Shown: positions 29,572 to 42,256 of the stretch, piece by piece
Position numbering within the stretch: the first letter of the stretch is position 1
Layout: every line of letters begins with the position of its first letter
Origin: Paramyrothecium sp. XJ0827
Taxonomy: Eukaryota; Ascomycota; Sordariomycetes; Hypocreales; Stachybotryaceae
Assembly (NCBI GenBank): GCA_020881915.1
Contig: JAJFPB010000010.1
Coordinates: forward strand, 1,302,001 to 1,366,000
Length of the DNA: 64,000 nucleotides
Reading direction: 5' to 3'
Translations under genes and position numbers: made by a program
Notes under the pieces: generated by a model
What the model was told of the DNA's origin: nothing
Databases searched by the model: none
What the model saw: the letters and a program-made list of their open reading frames with translations, nothing else

Positions 29572-32249
29572 TATGGTCTATTTGGAATAGCTCATGAGCA
29601 CTGCAACCCATGATGATCAAACGCGTGATGGATGATGAAAACGACGTGGTGCACGATTAGGCAAACCAAGATAGAACACGCGAAAGCACGTGCGCGAGCC
29701 GCTGCAATTTGTTGCCCGTGGATTGTGGTGGAAAATGCTTACCTAAGGAATTTTATATACGGAGATTTCCTTTCAGAGGTTTCCCGACTAAATTTCCCCG
29801 GTTTACCCAGTACATGCAAATTAGGTGCGCATTTCAGTCCTTCGTGGTGGACTAACGCTATAACTCCTATAACGCAGGTAGTGTATTATACAGAGCTAAT
29901 GATTGAAATGGAAGAGTTAAATATGAAGAATTTCATGAAACTGCCACAGGAGCTAACATTCAGGGCCTCGTGAAGTTCTAGAAAGAAGGGCCTTCTATAG
30001 TAATTGGGCTCGCCAGCTCTGCTTTCCTTTCTTCATTATCTACTAAATACACCAAATAACCTTGACCTTCCTGCTCGAAATTGGAATAGAGCTCTCCACA
30101 CGGCTGGATATATTCAAATTGGGCCCTGCATGAAACTACTGCATAGATGTCATGCATCTTATACTTATCTGACGGCCCTCTACATTCGAGTGGTCCGGAG
30201 TTCCCGCACCGAGTTTTCCATGTGTTCCTGTAGCTACTTTTAAAGTCGAAATACCATAGATTCTTAGCCATAACAAGCTTGATTCCAAGTACACCATAAC
30301 CTTGCCGGCGCAGCCGTGAGCACCAACTGAGGAGGTATTGAAAGCCGAGTTCATCATGCTTAAAGTTGTTGGGTCCTGGTCCAACCAGAGCTCTGGACGA
30401 AACCTGTAAGGGTGTGGGAAGTAATTAGTATTAACGCTATGTTCTACGGCCGCGACGGCGAAATCAGATTTTGGCATGTTTGTCGAATGGCGTTGATGTT
30501 GGCGACGGAACTGTGGAGTGAGAAGGCGAGGCCAAAGATGCCCAGACTTCTCCATTCACGAGCAATGACAAGCAACTGTTGGTTCATAAGGTGGTTGGCG
30601 TCGCCATAACAAGAAAGAAGCAGGAAAGTGGCCCAGCCAACAGAGCAGCAGGCATCCTGGGTCCAAAGAGAGGGAATCAGGGAAATGCTGCCGTCAAAGG
30701 GCGTAGTTGTTTGATTGGATGATAAAACACTACGAACTGATTCTTGTCTCATGTGTATCTTGATATACCCCGAAAGATCGACCCTCGGGCTGTCACAGTC
30801 CTAGAGCTGCCGAGACGCATGTCAGGAGTATCTTGGATTATGCATTCAAGTGGCGGGCACGACATTACCACAACATTCTGCAACGTTCAGCCAATTACCA
30901 TGATGGGGGATCTGACCAGATTGTGGCGCTGCCGCTGCCAGCACCTGGACCTAGCCCTCAATCTTTCGTCCAATCCTTCATGCTACTCTTATGATTAGTG
31001 TAGTGTTGCATCCGCAGCGTACGGTGCGCCGCTTTTGGAAGTTACCTGATATGATTTTTACCTAACAAGGTAACCCTACTGTCGCTTTGGGGGCGTAATA
31101 CTTAAGAATATGTGATGCAGCAGCGGTTGAAGCCGTAGGATTGTAAGCTATTGAAATGGCTCACGGCCTATTTGAGGATTCTCTTGCATCCTGAAATCTT
31201 ATGTAGTTGGACGGGACGGATGTCAAGTCATATATGTGGGACGACATGGTGGCTGGCAGGGCACCCATCTTCTTCCAAGAATGCAGATCATCTTAGTCAT
31301 AAGGCCCGTCCGTTAATGGTTTGATAATCGGTTTATTCTCCTGCACCTGTAGCCGGGCCGGCTGAGCGTTGTTCGACGAGATGCCAGTTCATGATCGCAA
31401 CACCCTGGCGATGCGTGACGGGAATCCGGGGTGACTAAAAAGCTTGGGCAGATGGTACGCAAAAAACGAGGTTACCGGCTGTCATCTCGTCAACCGCCCG
31501 CAAATTGACATTGGACACTGTGAATGGCCCAATGTACGTCCACGTCTCATTAGGTCTTAATTAGACCTTGAACGATCACATGCTCTTTAGTACTGCAAAT
31601 TTTATTCTTGAGCCGACTTCTCCAGGAGGTTCTATACTCCGTCTTAGTACTCTGTTATTTTTGGAAGAGTGGCCAGGTCATGCCAAGCTATAGGAACGTC
31701 TCAGCCTCGCGAATATGCATGCAACTCTAGTATCTATCGGCATTTGGCTAAGCCATCGGCATGTCGTATTTTCCCCTTTCCAGTGCCGCATAAGCCAAAA
31801 TAAGTAAATGCAAATACTTATCTACCAATTATGACTGAATAACCAGCTAAGCCGTCCAACTGTGAAACAATGCCTAACTGCGCCCACCTATTTTGCACAT
31901 TCAGCTTCGATATTTATATCAGCGGTCTTACGAGGCAGCCAATGCCAGTGGTTGACTTGATAGTTCTATGCAACTCGGAAGTGGCGGCGATGGGTCGCCG
32001 GCGATGGGCGGGCGGCTAGAATGTTGTCAATCGTCTGACATACAATTGCGTCTCTACAATGCTACGACATTTAGGACCGCACTACCAGGTTATAACCAGT
32101 CCCTCCTCTATATTCATCAACCTGTTCTTGGGGTTTTCGGGGTGCGTCGATGTAGCAATTGTGGAGGAATTCGCTCGTTTAACAATTAACCCAATTCGTT
32201 GCATACGAATCCCATGAAGACGAAATTGAAGTGAGATTGAAAAACCACG
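29572..32249. other. AT-rich intergenic island
   Basis: About 2.7 kb of stop-rich, AT-leaning sequence holds a P450 relic (listed separately) and no intact gene. The part from 31000 to 32249 shows no supported coding frame. The composition contrasts with GC-rich genes on both sides. Confidence 0.6.
29978..30480 (-). pseudogene. Cytochrome P450 C-terminal relic
   Basis: Minus-strand frames retain the last part of a fungal P450: YFPHPYRFRPELWL (the PERF-like region), then SVGAHGCAGK, the heme-cysteine loop, then VYLESSLLW and, in another frame, KNLWYFDF with the C-terminal beta region down to about 30090. The frame changes near 30271-30277, consistent with a one-base loss. The heme loop lacks the usual Phe and the Arg is replaced by His. 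No N-terminal two-thirds (I-helix, ExxR) was found upstream. It is a dead, truncated copy; the substrate class cannot be assigned. Confidence 0.65.
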
Positions 32250-35200
32250 ATGCACACCGGGCGAAGACGGTGCTTTGGGCCTGTGCCTAGTGCTGATTCG
32301 GAATACGGCGATCGGGGGCACAGGCAAGCTTATGACCAGGATATGGTTTATGACGATGAGACGAGAACGCCGGTGCAGCGGCTCCCAGGCCACAATCGGA
32401 GCTCGAGGTTGATGGATAGTCCAACATCGATTGAAACCTTGAGAATGGGTCTCGGCTCTATTGACGATGAAGAGGAAGCTTCTTTGAACCGATTCTATGA
32501 CCACGATCACCGCTCGATCGAGAATATCACTGGACAGTACGATGCTGCACATCACGAGTGGTTTACTCCAAGCAGCGTGCAGGAGGAGGAGACAACGAAT
32601 ATTGCAAGAAAAGATGCATCAAATGATCGTTACCAGGGATTTACAATGAACCGGGAGCCCGTGCCCAACTATAAACCGGTCGTATTCCGGCCCTGGTTTC
32701 TGGCCATCTTGCTCTTTGTCCATCTGGCCACGTTGGCCTTGATGGAGGTTGCTGTCCACCTTCTTCCGGACGGTACGAAAGCTGCTTCACCCGTGGCAGT
32801 TATGAACAGCACGACCGATCCACAAGCTCTTGAAGAGCCAACAGGACTCGCCACGCACGGTAACGCTACGTATGGGCATCGCGGTGCCAGGGCGCTTTAT
32901 TGGGTACAAGATGACAACACCTCAAGTGCATCCTCGAAACCTCTCACCGAAACGGCATTGCTTGAGACCGACTCAAATGGAGGGGTTAATTCTTCGTCGG
33001 ATATAGTTACGCCTGGGCCTGTTACGTGTACAGTGTCAGTGAGAATATTCCAACTTTTCGAGCCATACTCGCCACTTTTCACCACGGTCCCTGTGGTCAC
33101 CCTCACCCTCACCGTCTTGGGGGAGAGTAGCACATTAAACCCAACCTCTTTTCCTTGGACCGGTACTGATGGATTGGTCACGCCAACGTATGTTGAGACT
33201 ACCATCTTTCCGACCGGTTCCTGCGATGTTGGCATTACCGAAACTATAACCTATCCACCACCTGGGATCGGGCCTAGGGTAGCTGGAAATGTTAGTCCAT
33301 TGGGAACACCGATTGAGATTTTGACACCGATTGAAACGCCAATTGAAACGCCGGTACCGACTGAGCCTGTACCAACTGAGCCGGATTATATCACGATCGG
33401 GCGAAATACAGTCACGCATTTCGTCACTAGATACCCTCGTGAACACAACAATAACCGCACCGCTCCGCATACTGAGAAACCTCCAGTCACATGCTACTAC
33501 AAGACAGTCACAATAACTGACAAGGCAGAGCTCGCGGTGACCACTAGTACTGTTACCGTGGATGTTACCGTCCAGCCAGACGGTGTCGCTGCCAGACACG
33601 CCGCGTTTTCTGTCCCTGGCTATCGATCGGCCGTACTGGAAGCTAGAGCTTGCGAAGCCAGTGGCATATTCACCATCACCGAGAACATTGCCATGCCTAA
33701 GACGGTAACTGTTACGGTTTCGAAAACAGTTACAGCTGTTGAAAATGAAACTACACGTACCCACGCACCAATTCGTATATCCTTGAGTCGAGGCAGCACT
33801 GCGGTAACAAGCAATGGTTGGCGTAGCCGGCCACGGATCCTTGAATCACCGACTCAAGGTAACAAGGGCGGCGTCAAAAGCGATAGCACAGGCAGATATG
33901 CGAACGGGGAGCACGCAGGCGCTCCCTCAGTAGTTAGAACGACAGATTCTCAAGGCAACACAGTCATTTTCACAACCACAAGGAGGCCTGTCGCGGAACC
34001 TAGCAAAGAATCTGGCTTGGCAAGCATGTTAACCTTAATCCCAACCACATTGACAGATTCAAGTGGGCGTCCTACTCTGACTACATCGGTGCGCGTCTTG
34101 GCAATCCCGACAACGAGAACCTTGACAAACGCCCTGGGACATTCAACCGGGACGGAGCAGTATTACATCTTGAAATATCCTCATACTTCTACCTTTTTCA
34201 ACGCAGAAGGCCATCCGAGTAGCACAGCAACCTACTATCTTATAACATCGTCGACGATTATGAGGGACGAAAATGGCAATCCACAGAAGACAGCTATGAC
34301 TGTTGAAACAAAGACCGAATTCACGACAACGCTAATGAATAACGCAAGCGAACCAACAAAGACAACGGTTATACTAGCTCCTGCAGACCTACCCACAGCC
34401 AGCCTATCAATAGCCTCTACACCCACGCCAGGGAGCGGAAATGAGAGCGACATCAACAAAGTCTTCGAGGTTTACTCCATCTCACAGTTCCAGTATTTTG
34501 CAGGACTCATGCTCCCTACGATAATTGCTACTCTTCTTACCATTCCATTTCGCATCCTCGATTATGTAGCCCGGCTCTACTACCCATTCCACACCCTTGC
34601 ATCATCAAAGGGGGGAGCATCTGCCGAACAATCGCTGTGCTGGCAGACCACTGGCATGTGGACTTTTCTCACGCGCTTACGAGCTATCTTTCCCGGCAAG
34701 GCGCTCTTAATGGTTACATTCGCCCTTGTGATGCTAAGCGCGATCTTGGTGCCGATCAGCGCCGAGACAATTCGAGTTATCCTACAAGGCGAAAACTGTA
34801 GGCCCGGCAAAGGCAATGCCGGAAACTGCGCCATAACTGTGGGCGTGTTCCCCCTCCCAGCCCGCATCGCGATTGGCTTCCTTGCTGTCTTGGCAGTCCT
34901 CATCGTGGCTGCCATCGTGGTGTTGCGACGGTACCACACTGGCGTTCACAAGGCGCCGTGGAGCCTATTTGAAATGGAAACGCTCTCAATGCACCCGAGT
35001 ATGCAGCCCCTTCTAGACCACATTCTCCAGAATGACGGCCAAAACAATAGCCACGAGGTCGCCAGGACGCTTTGCATGCATGCCTACACGCTTAACTTCT
35101 GGCAAGACGGCTCCGTCGTCAGATACGGGATCGTACCGATTGACCCTATGGGCATATCAATTACAACCAAGCACGGCGCCTACAGCATCTTAAATCCCAA

Positions 35201-35954
35201 TCCGCATTCCAAAAGTCTTCAAAACGCATCCAAACCGTATGCGCTCACCGTTTGGGGGCGCGTATTAACCCTCGTCATTATTATTGGCATGCTTATCATC
35301 ATCATCGTATTCAATAACATGCCCCGGTCTACAGCGCTGGGTCGGTTCCTATCCAGCGAAACAGTTATTCTGCGCGTCTTCATCTCATCGGTCGGCATGA
35401 TTATCACTCTGTTTTGGTCGTCGTACTTTTATAGTGAGTTGCTGCCAACTATCCACAACATCTCTTTGAGGTCAACGTCAAGCCAGAGACTTCTTCTTCA
35501 TTACTGACTTTGGTCAACAGGCATTGCCTTCATCAGCCAGTACCGGCTGGCCCGTTACAATCGTAGGAAACTTCGCAAGGCCGTCAATATCAATTTGTCA
35601 ACCAATAGCTTCAGTGGCCTCTTCCGCGCCCTGATGCCTTCAAGTCGCGATCTGTACTTTGCCGCTGTCGCATTTACGGCCATCCTATCCGAGTTCCTGC
35701 CTGCCCTGATTAGCAACATGCCGTACAAGGTCATTCAAACAAGGCTGGTACATATGGTTTGCACGTGGCTGGCAGTTGGCATACTCGCAATGATGGTCAG
35801 CCTTATCGCTATATCTTTTTTCATCAATTGGCCTCACATGCCTCTTGATCCTAGTACCATTTTAGGTGCTATATATAACTCTAGAGTCATTCGTGATTCT
35901 GCTCGAATTGATTCAAAACAGCCTGAAGAGCAAGACTTAATACAATATACATAA
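32250..35954 (+). CDS. Large DUF3433-type multi-pass membrane protein
   Basis: Exons 32250-35433 and 35521-35954 (intron 35434-35520) give 1205 residues. A cytosolic N-terminus of about 145 residues precedes the first membrane segment (VVFRPWFLAILLFVHLATLAL, 145-165). A long Thr/Ser/Pro-rich extracytoplasmic region with many N-x-S/T sites and VTVTVSKTVTAV-like beta repeats follows, including a TPIETPIETPVPTEP tract near 355-370. From about residue 745 there are roughly seven further membrane segments (AGLMLPTIIATLLTIPF, ALLMVTFALVMLSAILV, ARIAIGFLAVLAVLIVAAIVV and others). This layout matches fungal DUF3433 proteins of unknown function. Codons are less GC-biased than in neighbours. It sits inside an AT-rich island, suggesting an accessory gene. 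Confidence 0.75.
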
Positions 35955-36962
35955 AAGTCCGCCTATAGACATTATAGCATTAGTTATCTACAGTTAAGCT
36001 TGGCTATAATTTAACTTATGTAATTATAATAGAGCCTTAAATTTACCATACCTAAGTTTCTAGAACCGCAGTTCATTTCTTTTCCTCGTGCAGAATAACT
36101 TAACTAACTTTAGTTAAATGTATAGGGTTCTATGTAGAATATCTAGAGCTAAGATACAACTAGAATAATAGACTAGAATTAACAAATTGAGGTATATTTG
36201 TTTTCATTTGGATATAAGAAAAGATAATACCTGTATACTTATAGTCTCAAAAAAATATAAATGCCATGAAATGGGGTTGCAGCCCCAAGCAAGTCTCACC
36301 AAGCAGGAACGCACTGCATCACTGCAGAAACAAGACTTCATTGTTGACATGGTTGTATTTGCATTCTCATGATCCAACATCGAAGCTCAAGGCAGGGCTG
36401 AAGTCTGCCTGCTCTGATCCTTGCACGGCCAACCTTCAACTGTCGGGGGGGGGGGCTCCCCATGCAACGTTGCGCGCTCGTCTCATTCGCCAGGATGCGG
36501 GGACTCGTGGCCCTCCCTCTGAACACCTGGCGAATATGAGCTACAGAAAGTTGACGCGCAACCAACAGTCGTTCAAACCACAGCAACGGAGGGCTGGCCC
36601 GTGATGACTCGGAGGAAGAGCCAATCCCATCGCTCTCTATTTTGTCCTTTTCGCAATGATTGGCTAGCGCTGAGGCAATGCCAGTGCGTGCGGGGCTTCG
36701 CTGTGCGCCTTTTGTGCAGAAAGCAGCGACAAAGGCGTGTTGGTTCAGAGCAAAAGCAACACGTTTTCGTCTCGTTGCGTGGCCAACAGGTCCGTACGGG
36801 TCATTTGACCAGATATGGTGCTTCTTATATAAGCCGTAGATGCTGCTGCCTTGCAGGTTATATGTGACAACCACTCCCTTTGATCCAGTTCCCTTCCTTG
36901 CAAGAATCGGCCACAGCACTCTCCAGCCTCTCGAGCACATTTACGACAAGCCATCCAACATC
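35955..36962. other. AT-rich then mixed intergenic region
   Basis: Positions 35955-36280 are strongly AT-rich with TTAACTTA-like repeats. A G11 homopolymer lies at 36445-36455. The last 150 bp carry the promoter of the next gene. No gene is supported. Confidence 0.55.
36826..36833 (+). promoter_or_regulatory. TATA box of the 36963 gene
   Basis: TATATAAG lies 137 nt before the ATG, in the position usual for a fungal TATA promoter. Assignment is by motif and spacing. Confidence 0.45.
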
Positions 36963-37782
36963 ATGGTCAACCTCAAAGCTAGTGCCCTTGCACTCGCAGC
37001 GCTTATCTCATGCGTCTGGGGCTTCGATGACATGGGTTATTGGTGCGGGAACGACACAGTCTGCCTCAATCAATTCACATATTGCGAGTCCTTTGATGAT
37101 TGCTCGTATTCTATCTATGCCTTCCCTGAATATGCCGGTGGCCAGGGACGAGCAATACTCCAGGACCTACACTATTTCCTCGGCTGGGAGAATGCAGACC
37201 CGAAGTACCCCGTCCTTCTCGAATGGGAGATTACGCCGTCCGATCACTACCCTCGCAGAAACTCCATAACTTGGTCTCGCAGTAAGCTCCCCTCATCGCC
37301 CCAGTCGCTCGACGACTGATCTGATACTGCCTTCCCTTGCTAACTCTCCCCGAGACTTTACCGAAGGCGAAGTTGGGTTCAAGTTCCAGTTTACCGAGTT
37401 GGTGAAAGAAATCCCTGCCCAAAACCCCAACGTCACCATCGCAGAAGCTCTTGCCTATTCGCAGGGAGTCAACTTCTTTAGGCTCTCCCAGCCAGAACAC
37501 CCAGAGAAGAGGTACCGCAACGCAAGAGACGTATTTGGCAACAGCTTCGCCACCATCGACAACGAGGCTGTCGCTTATCTCGTGGCACAGTACGAGCTGG
37601 GTTATCAAGCCGCGTACAAGGAATGGACGCTGGCCGTAGGCGTCGCGTTTGGCCTCGGCGTCCCATTATTGCTGATCGGCACGTTTTTTATCGGTCGATT
37701 TGTGGGAAGGCGACGCGCTGCGCGTGCCCATAAGCTAGTGCCAGGAGAACCAGGACAGGACGGAGTCGCAGGGCTCAAGTGA
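36963..37782 (+). CDS. Uncharacterised single-pass secretory-pathway membrane protein, 248 aa
   Basis: Exons 36963-37281 and 37355-37782 (intron 37282-37354) give 248 residues. Residues 1-20 (MVNLKASALALAALISCVWG) are a signal peptide. The luminal part starts with a four-cysteine block (WCGNDTVCLNQFTYCESFDDC), rich in aromatics. The spliced product has N-x-T sites at NDT, NFT (made by the splice) and NVT. One membrane segment (LAVGVAFGLGVPLLLIGTFFIG) lies near residues 205-226 with a basic RFVGRRRAARAHK stop-transfer flank and a short cytosolic tail. Topology is type I. I recognise no family. The upstream open frame to 36840 lacks support. Confidence 0.75.
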
Positions 37783-39333
37783 TTTCGGAAAGGTTAATGG
37801 CTGTGTTTGAATGGTATAAAGAGTTCTGTAGCAAGCGTGCGTGTTTTGGCCAATATTGCCTGTCCAATTAGGAGAGTGGTAAGTCTTAATTAACAGAGTC
37901 ATCGTTGTGGACGAAGTGTTTTCGCTGTACATAGAATGAAGTATGAGTATGATATGCTCGTGTCTATGTGCTTGGACCTAAGTATCCTGAGATTCGCCAT
38001 CCTTTTAACGCCGCCTTGAGCAATAGTATATACAAGAATCACATTTACATCGCTGATTCATGGCGATGCTCCTCGACATTTGCCTTGCCGTGGGAGTTGA
38101 TATGAGTTCCACCTTCGACTGTCCCGCGAAATCTGCTTCGAGGGGCAAGGTCTTTTAGATGTGTCCATCAAAAAGAGACTTGAGCCATAGAGGCCAGGTC
38201 AGGAGGGCTGTGGCGGCAGGCACGAAGCTGGCTACTGTTAGGAGAGATGGTCTTGGCCCCAGATTCTATGGTGAACTCACTAGACCATTGTGCCGAGTTG
38301 GTGGGACACCAGCCTAAACCATTGTACGGGAGCGTGCTTCACGTGAGCTTGACGAGCTGCAGCCGAGACGGAAAAGTTGCGGCGCGTAATGGTTCGCACA
38401 AGAGCTCGGGCAGCGACAGGGGCCATTGTTGAAGATGTGAGAGATGTGGTTGGGTGGTGAGACGAGAGTATTGGAGATTATCCGAGTGGTACACTTGAGG
38501 ACAGAGAGGAGTGGTAACGATGAGAATTGGAGTAGAGATACTTCTGAATGACTGAGAGGAGATTGCTGCTTTACTTGCAGAGAAGATTGCTATAATTTTA
38601 TATAAGGGACTGTCAAGAAGCTATTTACCTCGATCCCTACCCATTTTCTTCCGCTTGCACCCACCCATCAGCACGAAAACAGGTAGCCCACGACGAGAAC
38701 CCAACATGGGCAGATATGTCTGGCACATCGAACCACCTCACTTCCCTCCAGAAACTGGTCGCAGAGATGAGAGGTGGGCGAAGCAGTAAGCGCTGGCACG
38801 ACGAAGGGCGGATTTCTTGGATGGTTCGATTTTGGGCACTTACACGACGGCGGTGGTGCCACCAGCACCCAGGGCGGATGCGGCCGGGTGGAGCCGGGGG
38901 TCCTAGAATAGCGGCGAGCTACGGGGCGTGAAAGCGGCATGCCAGGGGAAAAAAAAGGCTGAGAAATCCAGGCCTTCCTATTCATTCGCGATACATAAAA
39001 CCTCAGGGCCGCAGTCATGTGCTGGCCCGAGGAACAGGAAATAGGTGTTCATAAAGGTACCTTTGGGACGCCGCCGGGACGGGGCGCTGCGGGTTTAGCC
39101 AACGCCATTTCGGTCCAGATGGAGGGAGACATTGGCCCAGCGAATTGGGCTACTTCTGCATTGGGGCCTTGGGGCATGGGGACCTTGAAGGGTTTTGCTT
39201 ATCCCCACGTGACCCTATCAGCCGCACGTTCAAGCCGTGGACCTACAGGAGCTCCAGCATTCAGTGGGATGAGCTTCACCCACGGCACCAGATCCCAATT
39301 AAGCACCCGCGTCGCCTCTAACACCTGACTACA
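37783..39333. other. Intergenic region before GPI11
   Basis: Contains the 3' flank of the preceding gene and the GPI11 promoter. Open frames are short and overlap on both strands. A TTTATATAAGGG motif near 38595 precedes no credible start. I see no gene. Confidence 0.5.
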
Positions 39334-40157
39334 ATGGCCCCGCCCAAGCAGGATAACTCCGTCGCGGCAGCTGCGACCGCATTGTCGCCGGCGAAAACTT
39401 CAACGGTGCTGCAGCCCGTTGCCCTCCTCGACTCCCCGCTGGCCGGGTGGTTCGCGGCTCTGCGCCCGGCTGTCTTGGTCGGGCTACTCTTCATCGGCTT
39501 CAACTCGCTGGTCGCGGACCCCGAGTACACCCTGCAGCTAGCCCTACCCGTTGTCGCCCTGATCCAGGCTGCGTACGCCGTAGTCTGCCTTCCGATAGCT
39601 GGTTCACCGGCGGCCAGGAAGCAGCGGCCGGGCGAGAAGAAGAAGGCGGATGCATCCGCGCCGAGCCCTGCTGTGGTTAGTAGATACAGGTTCCAATGGA
39701 TGTTAAGACGTTGTCTAACTCTTTCTCACTTCAGACCGCGGTTCTCGCCCTCCTTCTCACCCTCATCGTTACCCCGGCCGTTCACATCCTTTTCGTTCTC
39801 TTCGGCGCACCACTTCTCGAACACGTCGCCCGCACGCTCCTCTGCTCTGCGCACTTTTCGCTGCTGGGCCTGTTCCCCATCTTCTACGCCCGCGGTATTG
39901 ATAGCCAGGCCCTGCTCGCCATCGCAGGCGCAGCCGCTCCGCTCGACGAGACCTTTGGCGCGTTGCTGGGTGCGGTTCTGGGTGCGTGGCTTGGTGCCGT
40001 GCCCATTCCCCTCGATTGGGACCGAGATTGGCAGGCGTGGCCCGTCACGGTGGTGGTCGGTATGTTCCTAGGATCTGGCCTGGTTGCTAAGGTCTGCGGC
40101 AGCGTGCCTATCGTGTACGGCAAGCGACTGGGTGCAGCGGAGGAAAAAGAGGATTAG
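39334..40157 (+). CDS. GPI11: GPI ethanolamine-phosphate transferase accessory protein Gpi11/PIG-F
   Basis: Exons 39334-39675 and 39735-40157 (intron 39676-39734) encode 254 residues with about six hydrophobic segments (AVLVGLLFIGFNSLV, LQLALPVVALIQAAYAVV, TAVLALLLTLIVTPAVHILF and more). The signature WLGAVPIPLDWDRDWQAWPVT near residues 210-230 identifies the PIG-F/Gpi11 family. This ER membrane protein stabilises the enzymes adding ethanolamine phosphate to GPI-anchor mannoses. A charged loop KQRPGEKKKAD lies near the splice. The identification is strong because the signature is family-specific. Confidence 0.92.
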
Positions 40158-42256
40158 AGCCGATCTACGATTGAGCGTCGCGGCGGGCGAGGACATGTAA
40201 CATCAGGAGGCCATGCATTGTGGTGGTCGCGTGTTCATTGGCGATATGTATTGATAGAGGTTATACCCCATGCACAAATCAGGTCATAGACGCGCTCAAC
40301 GAGCAAAACTAGGTTTGTCGTCAACTGTCCGTAGCACTTGTGTGACGAACATCGCGAGAGTTGGGGGACAGCCAGAAGGCTCTCAGATGTGAGCTGCGAG
40401 ATTGGCCAAGGCGACCGAGCCGGAAAAAAATTAATTTTTGAACACTGAATGGTCGCTTGTCGGCAACAATTTTGGGTAATTTCATGCCTGGGACTTGGTT
40501 TCGACACTTCAAACTGGAACAGGAAGCATCGTTTGAACTATGTCATACGCACAGGACCTTGCAGAACCGTGCTCTTACATACCCTTGGCTGACATGTGTC
40601 GACGGTGGGCTACGCAAGGCCCAGACCATTTTCTGATACGATACCGCCAATGATTGACGATAGATATCTGGGGTCTCAGCCTTGTTCACGCCGTGTCACA
40701 CTAGTCGCTGCTACGCAGGCAAGTAATATCCAGAAAAATGCAAATCTAAATCCATGCAAATTAGGAAAATCGTCCATTTCGGACGTTGTTCGAGACAGTC
40801 CCCACTGCTTTCGTAATGGGCAAGTCGCCAAGCTCGAGCGCCGGGAGAATCGGCATCGGGGGGACCGTGTCTGATGCAATTTGCAGGGCCTGTGTGATTC
40901 GACGCTTGTCAGGGACATGCATGCCATGCAAGACAAACTGCTAGACCGTGGCTGTGGTGGGTTGGTGTGGCAGGCCTATCACTGCGTGAATCACCATCGT
41001 GATTTGTTTGAGGTCCAGGTTTCCGTCTCCCGGGAATCATGAGAAATATCGCCGTGTGGTAAAAATAAGTCGAGACATTCAGATCTGCACATTGATGTGA
41101 TGAAGCGAGTGTGGCTGAGGGGGTCGAGGTTCCCCGTACAGAGTAGCGCGGGCAGATGATTGCACGGAGATGTGGCTCGTAGTGTGGCGCACACCTCATG
41201 ATTGCGTACGTGCCGATGCGCCCCACCGGCAGAGACCCTTGCGTGACCTCATCGGTGTGGCAGAGAGCTGTCGACCCGGTGCAGCGAATCGATGCCATGA
41301 CGTAACGCACATGGTGTTCGCTTGGACAAAGCACAGGCGAGCGACGATGCACGACGAGGCAAGCCACGGGACGCAGCCCAGCCTAGCCCCAGCCCGCTGC
41401 TGTTCATGGCTGTGCGGGTCTCGCGCAACGGGAGCGGCGGGCCCTGATCCTCATGTACTGGTACTGTTGCCATTGTGGTTGAAGCTGTGGTTCGACCTGA
41501 ACAGCCCACGATGCTCGGCATTGATGGACAATGTCGCCCGGAGTTGTACCTAAGCCCTGCTTTGGCTATGGCTATCGCGAAGGGCAAAGCCTCCGTTCGC
41601 TTTTCACTCAGCTGACCATGAGTTGCCTTACTAGCGCGTGCTAGGCGTAGCGCTCTTCAGAGGGGCCCGTACAATGACTGTCCCGGCATTGCTGATAGGG
41701 ATAGGGAAAAAAATAATGAGGATTTTGGACATGGGACGAGTCGATGACGCAGCGCCGAGGATGGCCGGAGAGGACAGGACTGGGCACGGCCACCACGCAT
41801 CCGCCCCCCAGCCCTTTGCATTACACATGTACGTAGGTACCGCATAGTAGTGTAGATTACAGCGGACTGGACTGGTGTAGTTTCTTTGATCGGGCGCAAA
41901 CAGCCTAGTACGATTATTCCTTGGCCTTGGCTCGGCATCCAGGACGTGAGAAAGTACCGCTACCTGCCGTGCTAGTAGGTAAGGCAGGTTTCGACCGGTG
42001 ATGCCGTTCTTGGCTTTCCGGAAGCAAGGCAGAAGGTACGCAATACGTAGATACATGGTAAAAACCTTCTTGACCATTCGCGCAAAGTATTTCTATTCCC
42101 ATTCCCCCCCCTTCTCCCTCTGCTGTTCTACTTCCTCCTCATACCAACTCAATCCCATCCACAACCGTCACGCATAGCTCAGCTTTCGCTTTTCGCACCC
42201 AGCAAACCAAAATCTACACAATACCCGAGTCGACAGATTCATAAACTACCTCCAAA
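40158..42256. other. Gene-poor 2.1-kb region between GPI11 and PMP3
   Basis: Frames on both strands are short and lack motifs. The last 200 bp before PMP3 are CT/CA-rich without ATG, consistent with its 5' leader. Nothing else is supported. Confidence 0.5.
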
